Assembly (NCBI RefSeq): GCF_949987535.1
Contig: NC_080064.1
Coordinates: forward strand, 42,232,282-42,296,281
Reading direction: 5' to 3'
Origin: Balaenoptera acutorostrata
Lineage: Eukaryota > Chordata > Mammalia > Artiodactyla > Balaenopteridae
DNA length: 64,000 nucleotides
The notes under the pieces are model-generated. The model did not search any database, was not told where the DNA came from, and worked only from the letters and a program-made list of their open reading frames with translations. This document shows positions 22,362 to 32,949 of this stretch, one piece after another (position 1 is the stretch's first letter; the number at the start of each line of letters is the position of its first letter). The position numbers and the translations under genes were made by a program.

Positions 22362-22378
22362 TACCTCTTTCTCTTTTT

Positions 22379-22520
22379 GGAGAACTCCTGTGCATCTTCA
22401 AGACCCAGCTCACATGTCACCTCCTCTATGAAGCCTTCCTGACTCCCCAGACCATTAGTGCCTCTCTGCTCAGTGTATCCCTGACATGTTGTGCAGAACC
22501 TCATTTGAGGAAACTAAAGA
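22379..22520 (+). repeat. L2 LINE, right part
   Basis: The stretch 'catcttcaagacccagctca' and 'catgtcacctcctctatgaa' is the classic sense L2 3' region. Together with 20380-20507 it forms the L2 into which the L1 inserted. Confidence 0.7.
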
Positions 22521-22959
22521 CCAATCCAAGTCCAAAGTGTTTTATAATAGTATCTGCTTGGCCACTTCCAGGGCCAGGTGGTCAATATGTGTTTCCTGTG
22601 TGATATGAAGTCCTGGAGGACGGGGCCTTGATTGTCAACATTCCACCCCAGATAGTTACTGAGGACCCTCTGTGAGCCAATGACCACAGACTGAGTCTTT
22701 CAAGTTTTAATCTACAGCTGAGGAATTACTTATGACAAGAAATAGTCTGTACCACAACATCCCAAACTTCGAAAATGTCAGATGTTTGGTAGAAAACAGG
22801 AGCCACAATATTCTCACCCTCAGAGTCTTTGTTCTGCTCAGCTCAGCTTCTCTGTCAGTAGTACACAGAGAGAGAAAGAAAACAGAGAAATACAGCAAAC
22901 CCAAACTAGAGCAAACCCAGCTGTCACCGGAGGGAATGGAAACCAGCACTGTCGCGCAT

Positions 22960-23115
22960 CCATTGGTTACTGCGACTTTACATTCCTTACTTCATGTCAT
23001 CCCTGTAAGGCAGGAACTATTACCTGCTCCCCGATAAGAAAACTGAAGCTCAGAGGGGTGAAGTGACTTTCCCAGCCTCACAGGCAAAAGTGGCAGATCT
23101 GAGACCGCAGCCCAG
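22960..23115 (-). repeat. MIR SINE
   Basis: The stretch 'gataagaaaactgaagctca' and then 'gtgactttcccagcctcaca' is the antisense MIR core. Confidence 0.6.
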
Positions 23116-23189
23116 TGTGTCTCAGGGGAAAACATGATTGGGGCCATGCCATAATCTCCCCTCCCTGGGTTGACTTGCCTTCCCCCTGA

Positions 23190-23870
23190 CTTCCTTCCCT
23201 GTTCTCAGGACACATCCCTGTTCCGAGGTTATTTATGAGCTCTCCATTAATCAGAGATCGATTTCCACATATCTTTTGACTTGGCAGCAACTACAAGGGA
23301 AACAAACAAACAAATCAGGCCTTCCATATACTCAAAGCTCTGTGTCACTTAGGGCACCTCTCACACACAGGTGATCAAGCGAATTACCAGACATACTATT
23401 CAGGGATTCGGTGAGATTCCAGGGAGGACTCCTGTGAACAAGAGAATTAAGTGTCTGCTGCACATCACAGCAGCTGCGGCTGGGCGCTGCCATAAGGTTA
23501 ACAACATCTAATGGAAGATAGATACTACATTTCATCCCTATAAAACTCAGGTTAAAAAGGTGACATAAATATTTTAGCCTTTTATCTCAGGCTCAGCCAT
23601 TAGAGAATCACCACCTCTTTCAGCCTCTTTCCATTTTTTGAGATTATATCCAAACTGAAAAACTTCTCTCAAATCTCTAAGGCCTTCTCCTGTGTTCTAA
23701 AAATAACAGCTTGTAAAGTCCACCTCCGCCCAGCTCGCCGTCTCTCCCCTGCCACCCATCTGAAATGGGGAAGCTTTTATGCAGCTGCAAAGATGTTTGC
23801 TGTTTAGAAGGCAACTCAAGTAGAATCCATTAGCGTCTAAACATCTTTCAGTTGGAAGCCCTCTGCTCCA
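23190..23870. promoter_or_regulatory. Candidate conserved non-coding element
   Basis: Repeat-poor, balanced base composition. A consensus MEF2 site (ctaaaaataa, 23697-23706) lies about 75 bp from an E-box palindrome (cagctg, 23782-23787), and another E-box lies near 23470. There is no coding frame of note. The grouping would fit a regulatory element, but only short motifs are seen. Confidence 0.3.
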
Positions 23871-24264
23871 AGGGACAGCGAAATTGCACAGGGACTGCAG
23901 AGTTGCACGGTGACAGAGCCTGCCTTTTTTATTTCATTATTTACACAGGACAAATGCGCAGTGTACATGGCCCTTGCAAACAAGCGCTAATCTGTAGGGA
24001 GCAGGCATCACATGTAATGTTGCTGACTTCTCGGCCATGCCAGCTGGAGGGGAAGGCCATCCTGGGGACAGGGAATGATGAGTCCAGGAGGCCCCAGCCT
24101 CCTTCTGTTGGTCCCTGGGGAGGCTCATGATTTCTGTTTGGTGGCATCCAGAGCTTTCCAGCTGCCTGTACCAGCACTGCCAGCTGGGAGTTCTCCGCCC
24201 CTGCATCTGCTGCCCTCCTCAATGTGGGCCCTGCACCAAACCAAGGGAAAGACCTGGAGACTGC

Positions 24265-24350
24265 TGTTCCAACCCCAGCTCTGCCAGTTAATGGCTGTGT
24301 GACTTTGGGGAGGTAACTTACCCTCTCTGAACTTCAGCTTCTTTAGGTAT
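24265..24350 (+). repeat. MIR SINE fragment
   Basis: The stretch 'gttaatggctgtgtgacttt' and then 'ctctctgaacttcagcttct' is the sense MIR core. Confidence 0.65.
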
Positions 24351-25800
24351 AAACTGTCTGGGCCCAATTTATAAAACCAGATTGCCCCAGTTCTCATTTC
24401 TGGGTTTCCACTAAGCACCCTTGCCATTCTCTTTAGGAACCCAGGACTAGTGTTTGCTGGACGGCTGGGTTGGAAGCCACTTCAGGGTTCCTGCTCAGAA
24501 GTGCTTCCCTCCACTGAAGACAGATGACTGGCTGAGCCCAGGTGCTGCCTCTCCTGGACACCCTTCCCAGAGTCCCCTTTTCTTTGACTCAAGTCCTTAA
24601 TATTAGTGTCTGGAAGCTAATGTTTTCATTCTTGGTCTTTTTCCCAGAAAGTTAGTGCATCTCCAAGAAGACTGGAATCCTAGTGAGCCACCCTAATGCC
24701 AACACCAACACCCAACCCAAGAGCCACAGCTGATAGAATGGGATGCTCACTGAGGTCAGGCCCAGGTCTGACCATATTATGTGTAGCATCTCATTAATCC
24801 TTAGTGTGCCCCTTTTACAGATGAGGCATAGAGGAAGGAGTGGCTAACTCTGCAGGAATGAAGGAAGGCGTGCTGGAGGAGGTGGCTTGGGAGTTCTAGT
24901 TGCCAGATAGAGAAGAAAAGGAGGGTCTTCCATGTAGAAAGGACAGGGTTCCACGTGCCCCTCTCCCCTGACCCCCACTACCTTTGCAGCCTAGTGGTGA
25001 AGTTCATACAGTTATTTTTAAAGTTCAGATCCCGGGTGTGAGCCACACCCTGTCAGAAGCAAAGGTTCTTATCCACGTGCCCATTTACTTGTCCAGCTAG
25101 TGCAAGCTGAAAACACAATCTCTCCCAGTGCAGTTGAAGCATAAATTACAAAAAGTTTCCTTCCACAAGGAACAGACTGTATTCCTAATTCTGTTGAAGC
25201 GATTTCTGCCCTCTCCTGAGGGCGGTCCTCGGTCCTCAGGCCCCAGTTCCAGCTGAGCTGGAGGTGACTTTATCCAAGAGGAAGAAGCAGCCTGTACCGC
25301 CTGGCAGGCACACTCAGAGTAGAGGGGGAGGGTCGTGCAGGTGCAGGCAACAGGGGAGATACAGAGGAGCACACAGGCAGGGGCCCCACCCCCCGCCAAC
25401 ACCCCCCTCCCAAGGGAAAGAGCTGGGCCCAGCTCATTCCAACAGAGAAAGAGAAGCGGGGAGAGGCCTGGGCCCACCCTCAGGATGGGGTCCTCAGCTC
25501 CACAGTCAGAGCAGTGACAACATCAACTCCAGCCAGGGTTTTCCTATTTGTTACAGGGTAAGAAGAGGCGGGGACTCAGCCACAGAGGTGTGACCATAGC
25601 AGACAGTCTTAAGCCCTTCCTGCCAAAAGCTGAGTTTGGGGCTCAGGATGGGGAGGGCCTGGACCTGCATGTTGGGGTCATCATGAGCCAGCTGCAGGGC
25701 TGTTGAAGGTGATGAGAGAGAAATGCCGAAGGTGAGAGATCATAGGGAAAGGATGGGAAGGAGGCTCTATCAGGAAAGTTTCCCATCTGCCTTCTCATCT
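24351..25800. other. No gene recognised
   Basis: Moderately GC-rich unique sequence. A short antisense MIR piece lies at about 24760-24850 ('ttttacagatgaggcataga'). Overlapping frames at 25097-25593 lie on opposite strands and have no recognisable domains. A C-rich stretch 'gccccaccccccgccaacac' is at 25383-25402. Confidence 0.35.
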
Positions 25801-25809
25801 GCCCCAAAT

Positions 25810-26190
25810 TACCAGCTGCCAAATTAGATAAATCCTGAAATATCAGTGGCTTAACACAATAAAAGTTCAGTTCCTGCTCACGTTCCTGGCTGGACAACAT
25901 TCCACATAATACTCATCTAGGGACCCAGGCTCCTTCTATATTGTTGCTCTGCCCACTGATAGGTCCTTGGTATGCTCTCCATTCAGTCAAGAGATGGAAA
26001 AAGCACGGGCATGCAGGAGTCATGGGAGGTTCCTGGGACAGGCCTGGCAGTGGCCACGTCACTTCCACACTCCTTCCTTGGCCAGAACTCAGCCCATGGT
26101 CACACCTAACTATGAGGGAGGCTGGAGAAACAGTCTGTGTGCTCAGGAGGAGAGGGAAACAGGTTTGGTGAACAACAAGCCAGTGTTTGT
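25810..26190 (-). repeat. Old LTR-like interspersed repeat (MaLR-like, tentative)
   Basis: It begins with 'tatcagtggcttaacacaat' and ends near 'tttggtgaacaacaagccag'. This is the general layout of an old antisense MLT1-type or related repeat. The family call is tentative. It contains no pol or env. Confidence 0.3.
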
Positions 26191-26499
26191 CACTTCAGAT
26201 CACCTCTCAGCACTTTAGAATCACAGAACCTTAGAATCATAGACCCATAGAATGTTAGGGCCATGAATTTAGAGAATCTTAAAAATATGAAATCCTAGAA
26301 CTTGCAAGTCCCATTATCAAAGAATTTTGAAATAATAAAATCCTGAACTCTGAAGAGTTGGTTATAGATACATCCACCTCCTCCATCAGATTATAAGTTA
26401 TGTGAGGGACGGGGTGTATCTCCCTCCCACAGGTGCATATCTCCTCAGCACCCACCACACTAATCACAAAATAGGAATGCTCATAGAGGTGGCAGAAAG

Positions 26500-26690
26500 G
26501 GACACAGTGCCTCCTGTGTGCCAGGCGCCATTCTAAGCACTTTGAACGTTTAAATTCATTTACTTCTCACAACAACCCTGGGGCGGGGGGTGTTATTATT
26601 ATCCCAATTAACAGATGACAAAACTGAGGCAGAGAGGCTAAGGAATTACCCTGGAGTCAGACAGCTAGTAAGCATTCAATAAATATTATT
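26500..26690 (-). repeat. MIR SINE
   Basis: The stretch 'gtgtgccaggcgccattcta', 'acttctcacaacaaccctgg' and 'gacaaaactgaggcagagag' is a nearly complete antisense MIR. Confidence 0.7.
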
Positions 26691-26859
26691 GATGTGTAAC
26701 TGTTGAACTAATATGAATTGCTATCCAAATGTGGAACGTTTTCCTTTCACTTTATCTCTCTATTGTAAAGGAGAAAGACAGTGACTTGTCAGGGAATAAT
26801 TGAAATATAAAAGAGGTCCACAGATGGAGAACAACTCATGTCGTTTGCTCCCCAAACTT

Positions 26860-27160
26860 CTGAAATGAATTCCTCATCACAATGGGAAAATTGGCAGGGC
26901 CTCATTAATTTCTGGGAGGGGGTTTGAAGCGGGAGCTATTGAAGGGCTTATCCACCCGCTTACTGAGGTTCCATCTAATTAACAATAAACCAGACGCCAA
27001 CACAATCCACTTCTACATCTGTAACACGCTGACAGTCTAAAAATGCCAGCCTCCTCCTTGTGTGTCAGCTAAATGTCACTGGCGACACTTGATGCAATTC
27101 AGAGATGAAAGTAAATCCAATATTATCGCTGACTAAATAACCACAGGCCCAACCGGGGGC
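26860..27160. promoter_or_regulatory. Candidate conserved non-coding element
   Basis: Unique sequence with homeodomain-type cores (cattaattt near 26905; taatta at 26976-26981) and no interspersed repeat or coding frame. Its texture is like that of deeply conserved mammalian enhancers, but conservation cannot be judged from one genome. Confidence 0.25.
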
Positions 27161-27424
27161 CCCAGGCCCCAGAGCAGGAGGCAGTGCAGCAGGAACGAGG
27201 GGGAGATAGCTCCTTCCGAGATGAGCCGGCCCCCAGTTGCCCACCCGCAGGAAACTGCAACTTGCTGGCCCACTCTGCTTAGGAAGATCAGGACTTAAAA
27301 CGCCCAGAGCCACCTGGTTAGCCACAGGAGGTTGTTTCCCCTCTCCCAGCCTTAGTTTCTTCACCTGTTAAGGGAGCAGAGCAAAACACTGCCTCTAGGG
27401 AAGGGTTGATGCAGCTCTGATATT

Positions 27425-27650
27425 CAGCAATTCATTCAGTCAACCCCTGCTTACTATGTGACAGGCACTGGTCTAGATGCTGGGGACGCAGCAATCTTTT
27501 CATCAGTCATCCTCTCCGCTAGACTGTAAGCATCATGAAGGTAAGCACCAGCTCTCTCTTGCTCACCTTTGTGGCCCAGCCCCAGCCCACGTAGGTGCTC
27601 AGTAAATGTGTGTGGAATGAATGCATGAATAAATGAATGAATGAGTCTAC
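27425..27650 (+). repeat. L2 LINE 3' end
   Basis: The stretch 'gactgtaagcatcatgaagg', then 'taggtgctcagtaaatgtgt' and 'gaatgaatgcatgaataaat', is the sense 3' end of L2. A short antisense L2 phrase ('ttactatgtgacaggcactg') lies before it. Confidence 0.7.
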
Positions 27651-27829
27651 TTGTTTCTCCACCCACTCGCCTGGGAGCTTCTTGGGAGGCTATGTAGTCC
27701 TCAAGGGCAGGCATTAAGTTATCACTTGTCTCCTCATGCCCAGTTCCCAGCAGAGCGATGACCACCTTGATGCAAATTCCCAGTTCCCACCACATGGGCC
27801 TCTTCTCGGTGGCATCCAGCATCAAAAGT

Positions 27830-28139
27830 TAACATCATCAATGATGGACATCGAGTGCCTCCTGATGTTACCCTGAGAAGGACACAACATCCCTTATGCA
27901 GTGTTCCAGCCACAGGGTAGCACCTGAATCTAATCACAAGGAAACATCAGACAAACACAAAAGGAGAAACATTCAATTGAAAAAGGAGCAGGGAGCGGGC
28001 AGACTGTATCTTCAAAAATGTCATTGTCATAAAAGACAAAGAAGTGCTGAGGAACTATTCCAAGTTATAGAAGACTAAAGAGATATGACAACTAAGCACA
28101 ATGTGTGACCATAGACTACAGGGGGAAAATGCTATAAGG
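27830..28139 (+). mobile_element. L1ME-type 3' UTR, left part
   Basis: The stretch 'tcatgataac'-type sequence and 'gacaaagaagtgctgaggaa' is typical of old L1 3' UTRs. The same family occurs at 31900-32910. The MER1B-like element splits it at 28140. Confidence 0.5.
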
Positions 28140-28485
28140 CAGCGGTCCCCAATCTTTTTGGCCCCAGGGACCAATTTCGTGGAAGGCAATTTTTCCATGG
28201 ACCCGGGGGTCAGGGAATGGTTTCGGGATGATTCAAGTGCATTACATTTATTGTGCACTTTATTTCTATTATTATTACATTGTAATATATAATGAAATAA
28301 TTATACAGCTCACCATAATGCAGACAGGAGGTGGAGTTCAGGTGGTAATACAAGCGATGAGAAGCAGCTGTAAATACAGATGAAGCTTCGCTCGATTGCC
28401 CGCCACTCACTTCCTGTTGTACGGCCCCGTTCCTAACAGGCCACGGACCGGTACTGGTCTGCGGCCCAGGGGTTGGGGACCCCTG
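28140..28485 (+). mobile_element. MER1B-like hAT-Charlie MITE, full length
   Basis: It starts cagcggtccccaatcttttt and ends ggggttggggacccctg, giving inverted termini in which 'ggtcccc' pairs with 'ggggacc'. It is flanked by 8-bp duplications, ctataagg (28132-28139) and ctatcagg (28486-28493), with one mismatch. That is the hAT target signature. The internal part is AT-rich and non-coding. At 346 bp the length fits MER1B (about 340 bp). Confidence 0.85.
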
Positions 28486-28493
28486 CTATCAGG

Positions 28494-28974
28494 GACATTA
28501 CAGGGTCAATTGACAAAATTGGAATACAGTCAGAATTGATGAAAGCATTAATATTAGTTTCTTTGCTGCCATAACAAATTATCACAAATTTAGTGGCTTA
28601 AAACAACACAGATTTATTTAGGACATGGACATCTTTGGGGGCCATTATTCTGCCAACTCAGTCAATAATTGATAAAAGGATGACATTGATGATAAATTTA
28701 CTGAAGTTGATAACTGTTTATCAGTTATGTTTATGTAAGAAGATATCCTACTCCTTCAAAAATATACACTAAAATATTTAGAGGCAAAGGATCACGATGT
28801 ATGCTACTGTCAAATGGTTCAGGAACAATAAATAACATACAGAGAGAGAGGGGGAAGGGGAAATGATAAAGCAAATGTGACAATTTACAACAGGTGATTC
28901 AAGATGAAAAGGATATGGTATTCTTTTGACTATATTGAAACTCTTCTGTAAATTTGAAATAATTTCCAGATTAA

Positions 28975-28975
<1 letters not shown>
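28494..28975 (+). mobile_element. L1ME-type 3' UTR, right part
   Basis: The stretch 'caattgacaaaattggaata' and then 'tacactaaaatatttagagg' continues the L1 3' UTR after the MER1B-like insertion. A much shortened LTR piece (28549-28662) interrupts it. Confidence 0.55.
28549..28662 (-). repeat. MLT1-type LTR, internally deleted
   Basis: The two ends of an antisense MLT1-type LTR are joined directly: 'attagtttctttgctgccat...aaaacaacacagatttat', then 'taggacatggacatctttgg' and 'attctgccaactca'. The middle, some 300 bp in fuller copies such as 47822-48340, is missing. Confidence 0.55.

Positions 28976-29002
<27 letters not shown>
28976..29002 (+). repeat. (TG)n microsatellite
   Basis: About 13 uninterrupted TG units. 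Confidence 0.95.
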
Positions 29003-29005
<3 letters not shown>

Positions 29006-29269
29006 GGATTCTCAATGTGAGACTGCCAAAGAGCTGAGATAAGAGGTTGCCTGTGTCTTAGTTCCGTCTCACCAAGTAGATGGAGAGCTCCTCAGGGGTG
29101 CCTCATTGTAGAGAGAAGAAAACCCTGTGTCCTCAACATGACATTCAGGCTCATTCTCTGACAAGCACATCTTCCATCTCCCATCTATTCCTTTATCCAC
29201 ACCCAATTACTCATCATCCCTCAAAACTGCATCATAATAATTTCTCCCTTTATTAAGAAACTAGTATGC

Positions 29270-29560
29270 ACTTTGTCCAACCCCATGTCATTTCATTTAA
29301 TCCTCAAACAGCCCTTCAAGTTAGGTACCAGTATTTTTCTCTTACAGATGGCAGATCAAAGGCTCAGAGAGCCTAAGTAAGTTGCTTAAGGTCATATAGC
29401 TAGAGCTAGAGTTTAAATCATGTCTATCTGATTCTAAAGCCAGGCTCTTTCCCACATACTGCACTGTCCCACCCTTCAAGTACTGATTCAATAAACATTT
29501 CCTAAGCACCCACTCAGTGCTGGGCTCTGTGACAGGCACTGGGAGTACAGATGCAATCCA
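29270..29560 (-). repeat. MIR SINE followed by an antisense L2 piece
   Basis: MIR core and head: 'caaaggctcagagagcctaa', 'ttaaggtcatatagctagag'. It is followed at about 29485-29560 by 'tcaataaacatttcctaagc' and 'gggctctgtgacaggcactg', an antisense L2 3' end. Confidence 0.6.
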
Positions 29561-29849
29561 CTCCACCCCCAACCTCCAGGAATGCATGATTTAACCAGGC
29601 AGACGGGGCCAGGGCTGAGACTGGGGTTAGGTAGGGTCAGGGTCAGTCAGGTTTCCAGAGTTTGGCTCCCTGACCCTAGGAGCAGAGCCTCGGCCACAAG
29701 GCTGTGCCTGGAACCGTGGTAGTCGTGCAAGTAGAGGGGGAATCCTTCTGCCCACCCTCAGATCCCATGGTCAAACCTGGCAGCAGGCTTCAGCCACTGG
29801 TCCCTGGGCGAAGGTTTTACTGACATTTTCCTTTTTAGTCAAGTCTCTG

Positions 29850-29863
29850 CTGCCCTCTAGTGG
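29850..29863 (-). promoter_or_regulatory. CTCF consensus motif
   Basis: The plus strand is ctgccctctagtgg. The reverse complement CCACTAGAGGGCAG fits the CTCF core CCASYAGRKGGCAS at every constrained position. It lies in repeat-poor DNA. Motif evidence only. Confidence 0.6.
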
Positions 29864-29889
29864 GAAATGTGGAGATGACAGGAGGAGAG

Positions 29890-30540
29890 GCTTCACCCAG
29901 AAGACAGGGAAAATCCACAGTAACTGAGCCTCTGCTCAGCCTGGGGTCTGAGAGGTGGTACCCAGGCTTGTAAATGGAGAGGCCTGAGTTTGAGACTCCA
30001 GTCATGCAGGGGTCAGTCTGCTTCACCAGGAGAAATGCTCAACTTTTCTCAGGTCATATATCGAGCCCCAAAATTAACCCCAGATGGAGCCCTGCAAAGA
30101 CTGGGCCACGATGAAGGTCACAGCCTGAGCCTGGCCTTATCCACAGACTGAGTTCTGACCTTAATTAGAGACTACAGCCACCCTCAGAGCCCACCAGACC
30201 CTGACCTCCTCCCCAGTTGTTAAATACAGCCATTATTAAAAACTAAATTCTACATATTTACAATTAAGCTGTATAGAAAAACAAAGGTGATACATATTCA
30301 AAATGTATTACTGCTGAATTATTTTATTATATTTTACTCTTCTCTGTGCTCTTGAGGATATTTAAATCTACTGTATCTGTATGGCCCAAGTACTGCATAA
30401 CGGTGAGCTGCCGTGCTTCTCTCCCCATCTCCGTCTCCAGGGATGTCACACTGGTAGCTTGAAATCACCAGGATGAGAGTATTTACACCACAGAAATCAG
30501 TAAACACTACAAAGTCAGGCTTGAGTTATTGTTTTGTTGA
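29890..30540. other. No gene recognised
   Basis: Unique, moderately AT-rich sequence. The only open stretch of note (29835-30026 on minus, 63 codons) overlaps the CTCF motif region and has no recognisable domain. Confidence 0.3.
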
Positions 30541-30550
30541 TTGTCTAGAC

Positions 30551-30725
30551 CAAACAACAGCCAACATGCTATTTTTGTATGGTGACCTGAGAATGATTTT
30601 TACATTTTAAAAAATGCTTAAAAACCATATCAAAAGGAGACTATGCAACAGAGACCATAGGAGGCTCACAAAGCCCTAAAATATTTACTCTCTGGCCCTT
30701 TACAGAAAGAATTTGCTGACCTCTG
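30551..30725 (-). mobile_element. hAT-Charlie MITE (MER58-like)
   Basis: The stretch 'gcaacagagaccataggagg', 'ctaaaatatttactctctgg' and 'gaatttgctgacctctg' is the antisense of a common hAT MITE family. The flanks are gtctagac (30543-30550) and gtccagac (30726-30733), an 8-bp duplication with one change. The subfamily is from memory of the family pattern. Confidence 0.65.
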
Positions 30726-30733
30726 GTCCAGAC

Positions 30734-31900
30734 AAAGAAAGTGATGGAGAAAATGTTAATACTGCGGATTATTAACATGTCGGGTCTATAGCTGTTACAT
30801 CATAAATCACACAAAATATTGAAGAAATATTTTTCCAGCAGTTGAAAGCTATTATCTAATGCAGAAAAAAAAAGTCATTCACAAACAGGTGAAATTCCAA
30901 AATATGTAGTACTGAAGCCAAAAGAGGTTTAAATTTAATGACTAACAATTTGTATGAGGTTTAGGAAACGATTTCACAGAAGAACATATATCTGATTTAA
31001 TGACAATAAATTTATATGGAAAAAGAGCAGATTGGAATGCAACTCTGTCAAATTATGGTTGAATCACAACCATCAATTAGCTACAGATGTAAGAATTTGG
31101 CAAAAATCAATGAAAGTATTCTGTGAGAATCAATCAGCTAGATAGAATTTACAACAAAGAATATTGTATATTTTATTATTGTAAATTTTGTGTTACTCAT
31201 ATCAGTAAAATTTATAATAAACTTATGGATGCATACTCATGCACACTTTTTTGGAGAGCTGGTTGTTAAAAAAACTTTTCAGCACACCCCTACCCAACAA
31301 CTCTCAAATACCGTACCTGAAAACTGCAGCTCTATCCCTCGTTCGGTAAAAGACCAGGTTTGCCCATGTCTACCAACACACCGCCTCTCTTACCATGGAC
31401 CTCAACACCATTTTCTCTCTTCTCTTTTTCTAGAACTCCTACCTTTCAGAATTTGGACCTCTGTTTTATTTTTGCTCATATATTTTCCGTCTTTGTCTTT
31501 TTGCTTCCATTTTAGGATATCTCCTCATCTTTATCTCATAGCCCCTCAATTGAGGTTTTCATTTATGCTCTCAAATATTTAACATCCAATAGTTGTTTCT
31601 CCACTAATCATTCTTTTTATGGCATCCTGTTCTTCTTTACAGGATGCAATGGCTTCTCTTGATTCCTTGAAAATATTCGTGATAGTGTGTTGAATATTTT
31701 TTAAGTTTTTATCTTCCTACATAACCCCTGTTTCTGCCAAGTAGCTTTTATCTGTTTGTGTTTGATTGATTGATTGACTGATTGATTTTGTCTTGTCTCT
31801 ATCTTTTCTAATAGACACTTTCCTTGGCTCTCTGGCAATCCTTTGTTGTCTTCATTTGAAACATTACTAAAAGATTGAAGTCTCCTTGAAGAAACATCTG
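30734..31900. other. AT-rich stretch, no gene recognised
   Basis: Decayed sequence with a (GATT)n-like run at 31765-31790 ('tgattgattgattgactgat'). The 130-codon plus frame 31190-31582 is rich in Phe/Leu/Ser, as expected of T-rich non-coding DNA, and has no recognisable domain. Confidence 0.3.
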
Positions 31901-32910
31901 ATTCCTGAACTAGGGGAGAGAAAGTAGTAGATGAGGCCAGAATATTTTTGTGACAGATGTGCTCAAAGAATGACATAATGATGACATAAGAACAAGCTTG
32001 AAGGAGCTCTCACAGGATAAATCTGGAATAGAGTAGATATAGATGTAGACTGATAGAAATCTCAATAGTAACAGACTATAACTCATTGATTGAAATGAAA
32101 TCCATGAGTCCACACTGATATAACTTCATAAATAAATATACGGGAAGAAGAGGAAGCTCTTCCTTATCCTAGAATACCAACTAATAAATGTAAAAGGAAT
32201 GGTGAAATTAGCAAATTACCACCAGATAACATCATGATAACAAGTGATTCAAACAAGAATCAATGATGCTTAAACTAGTGAGTGATCAATATTTATTGAT
32301 TATAAAGGGAAAAGCAATAACTTAACACTGGAGAAATCTGACATACACCTCCTTAAACAGGTGATTGAAGTTAACATCACTGACAATGGGATAAAGAGAT
32401 GCCATGTGCCTCCTGAATGATATAACGAGAACACATTTCCGAGATGTTCATGCCAACAGTGCATAAATCAGGAGGAGACACCAGAGAAATCCAATCTGAG
32501 GGACATTCTGATAAATACTTGTCCTGAACTCTTGAAAAAACTGTCGGTGTCATGAAGGCAAAGAAATACTGAGGAACTGCTTCAGATGAAAAGACACTAA
32601 AGAGGCATGAGAACTAAATGTAGCACATGATCTGGAATTTTCTGCTCTGAAGGATATTATTGGCACACTTGGTGAAATCTGAATAAGGTCTGTAGATAAG
32701 ATGATAGTCCTGAATCAGTGTTATTACCAATGGTAAAAAGAACAAAAGAACATCCTTGATTTTGAGAAACACTCACTGAATTATTCAGGGATAAAGGGAT
32801 GATGTTCAGTAAAAAAATAATAATAATAGTACGTATTAGGGGAATTTGGTGAAGAGTAGACAGGAATTCTTGCGATTTTTCTCTAAGTCTGAAATCAGGC
32901 AAAAGAAAAA
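31900..32910 (+). mobile_element. L1ME-type 3' UTR
   Basis: The stretch 'tgaaatccatgagtccacac', 'catgaaggcaaagaaatact', 'gaggaactgcttcagatgaa' and 'gtgaaatctgaataaggtct' is a long, old L1 3' UTR in sense. It repeats the family seen at 27830-28975. Confidence 0.6.
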
Positions 32911-32949
32911 AAACAGTTAAAAGAAAAAATTAAAAAGCTGACTGGGAAT

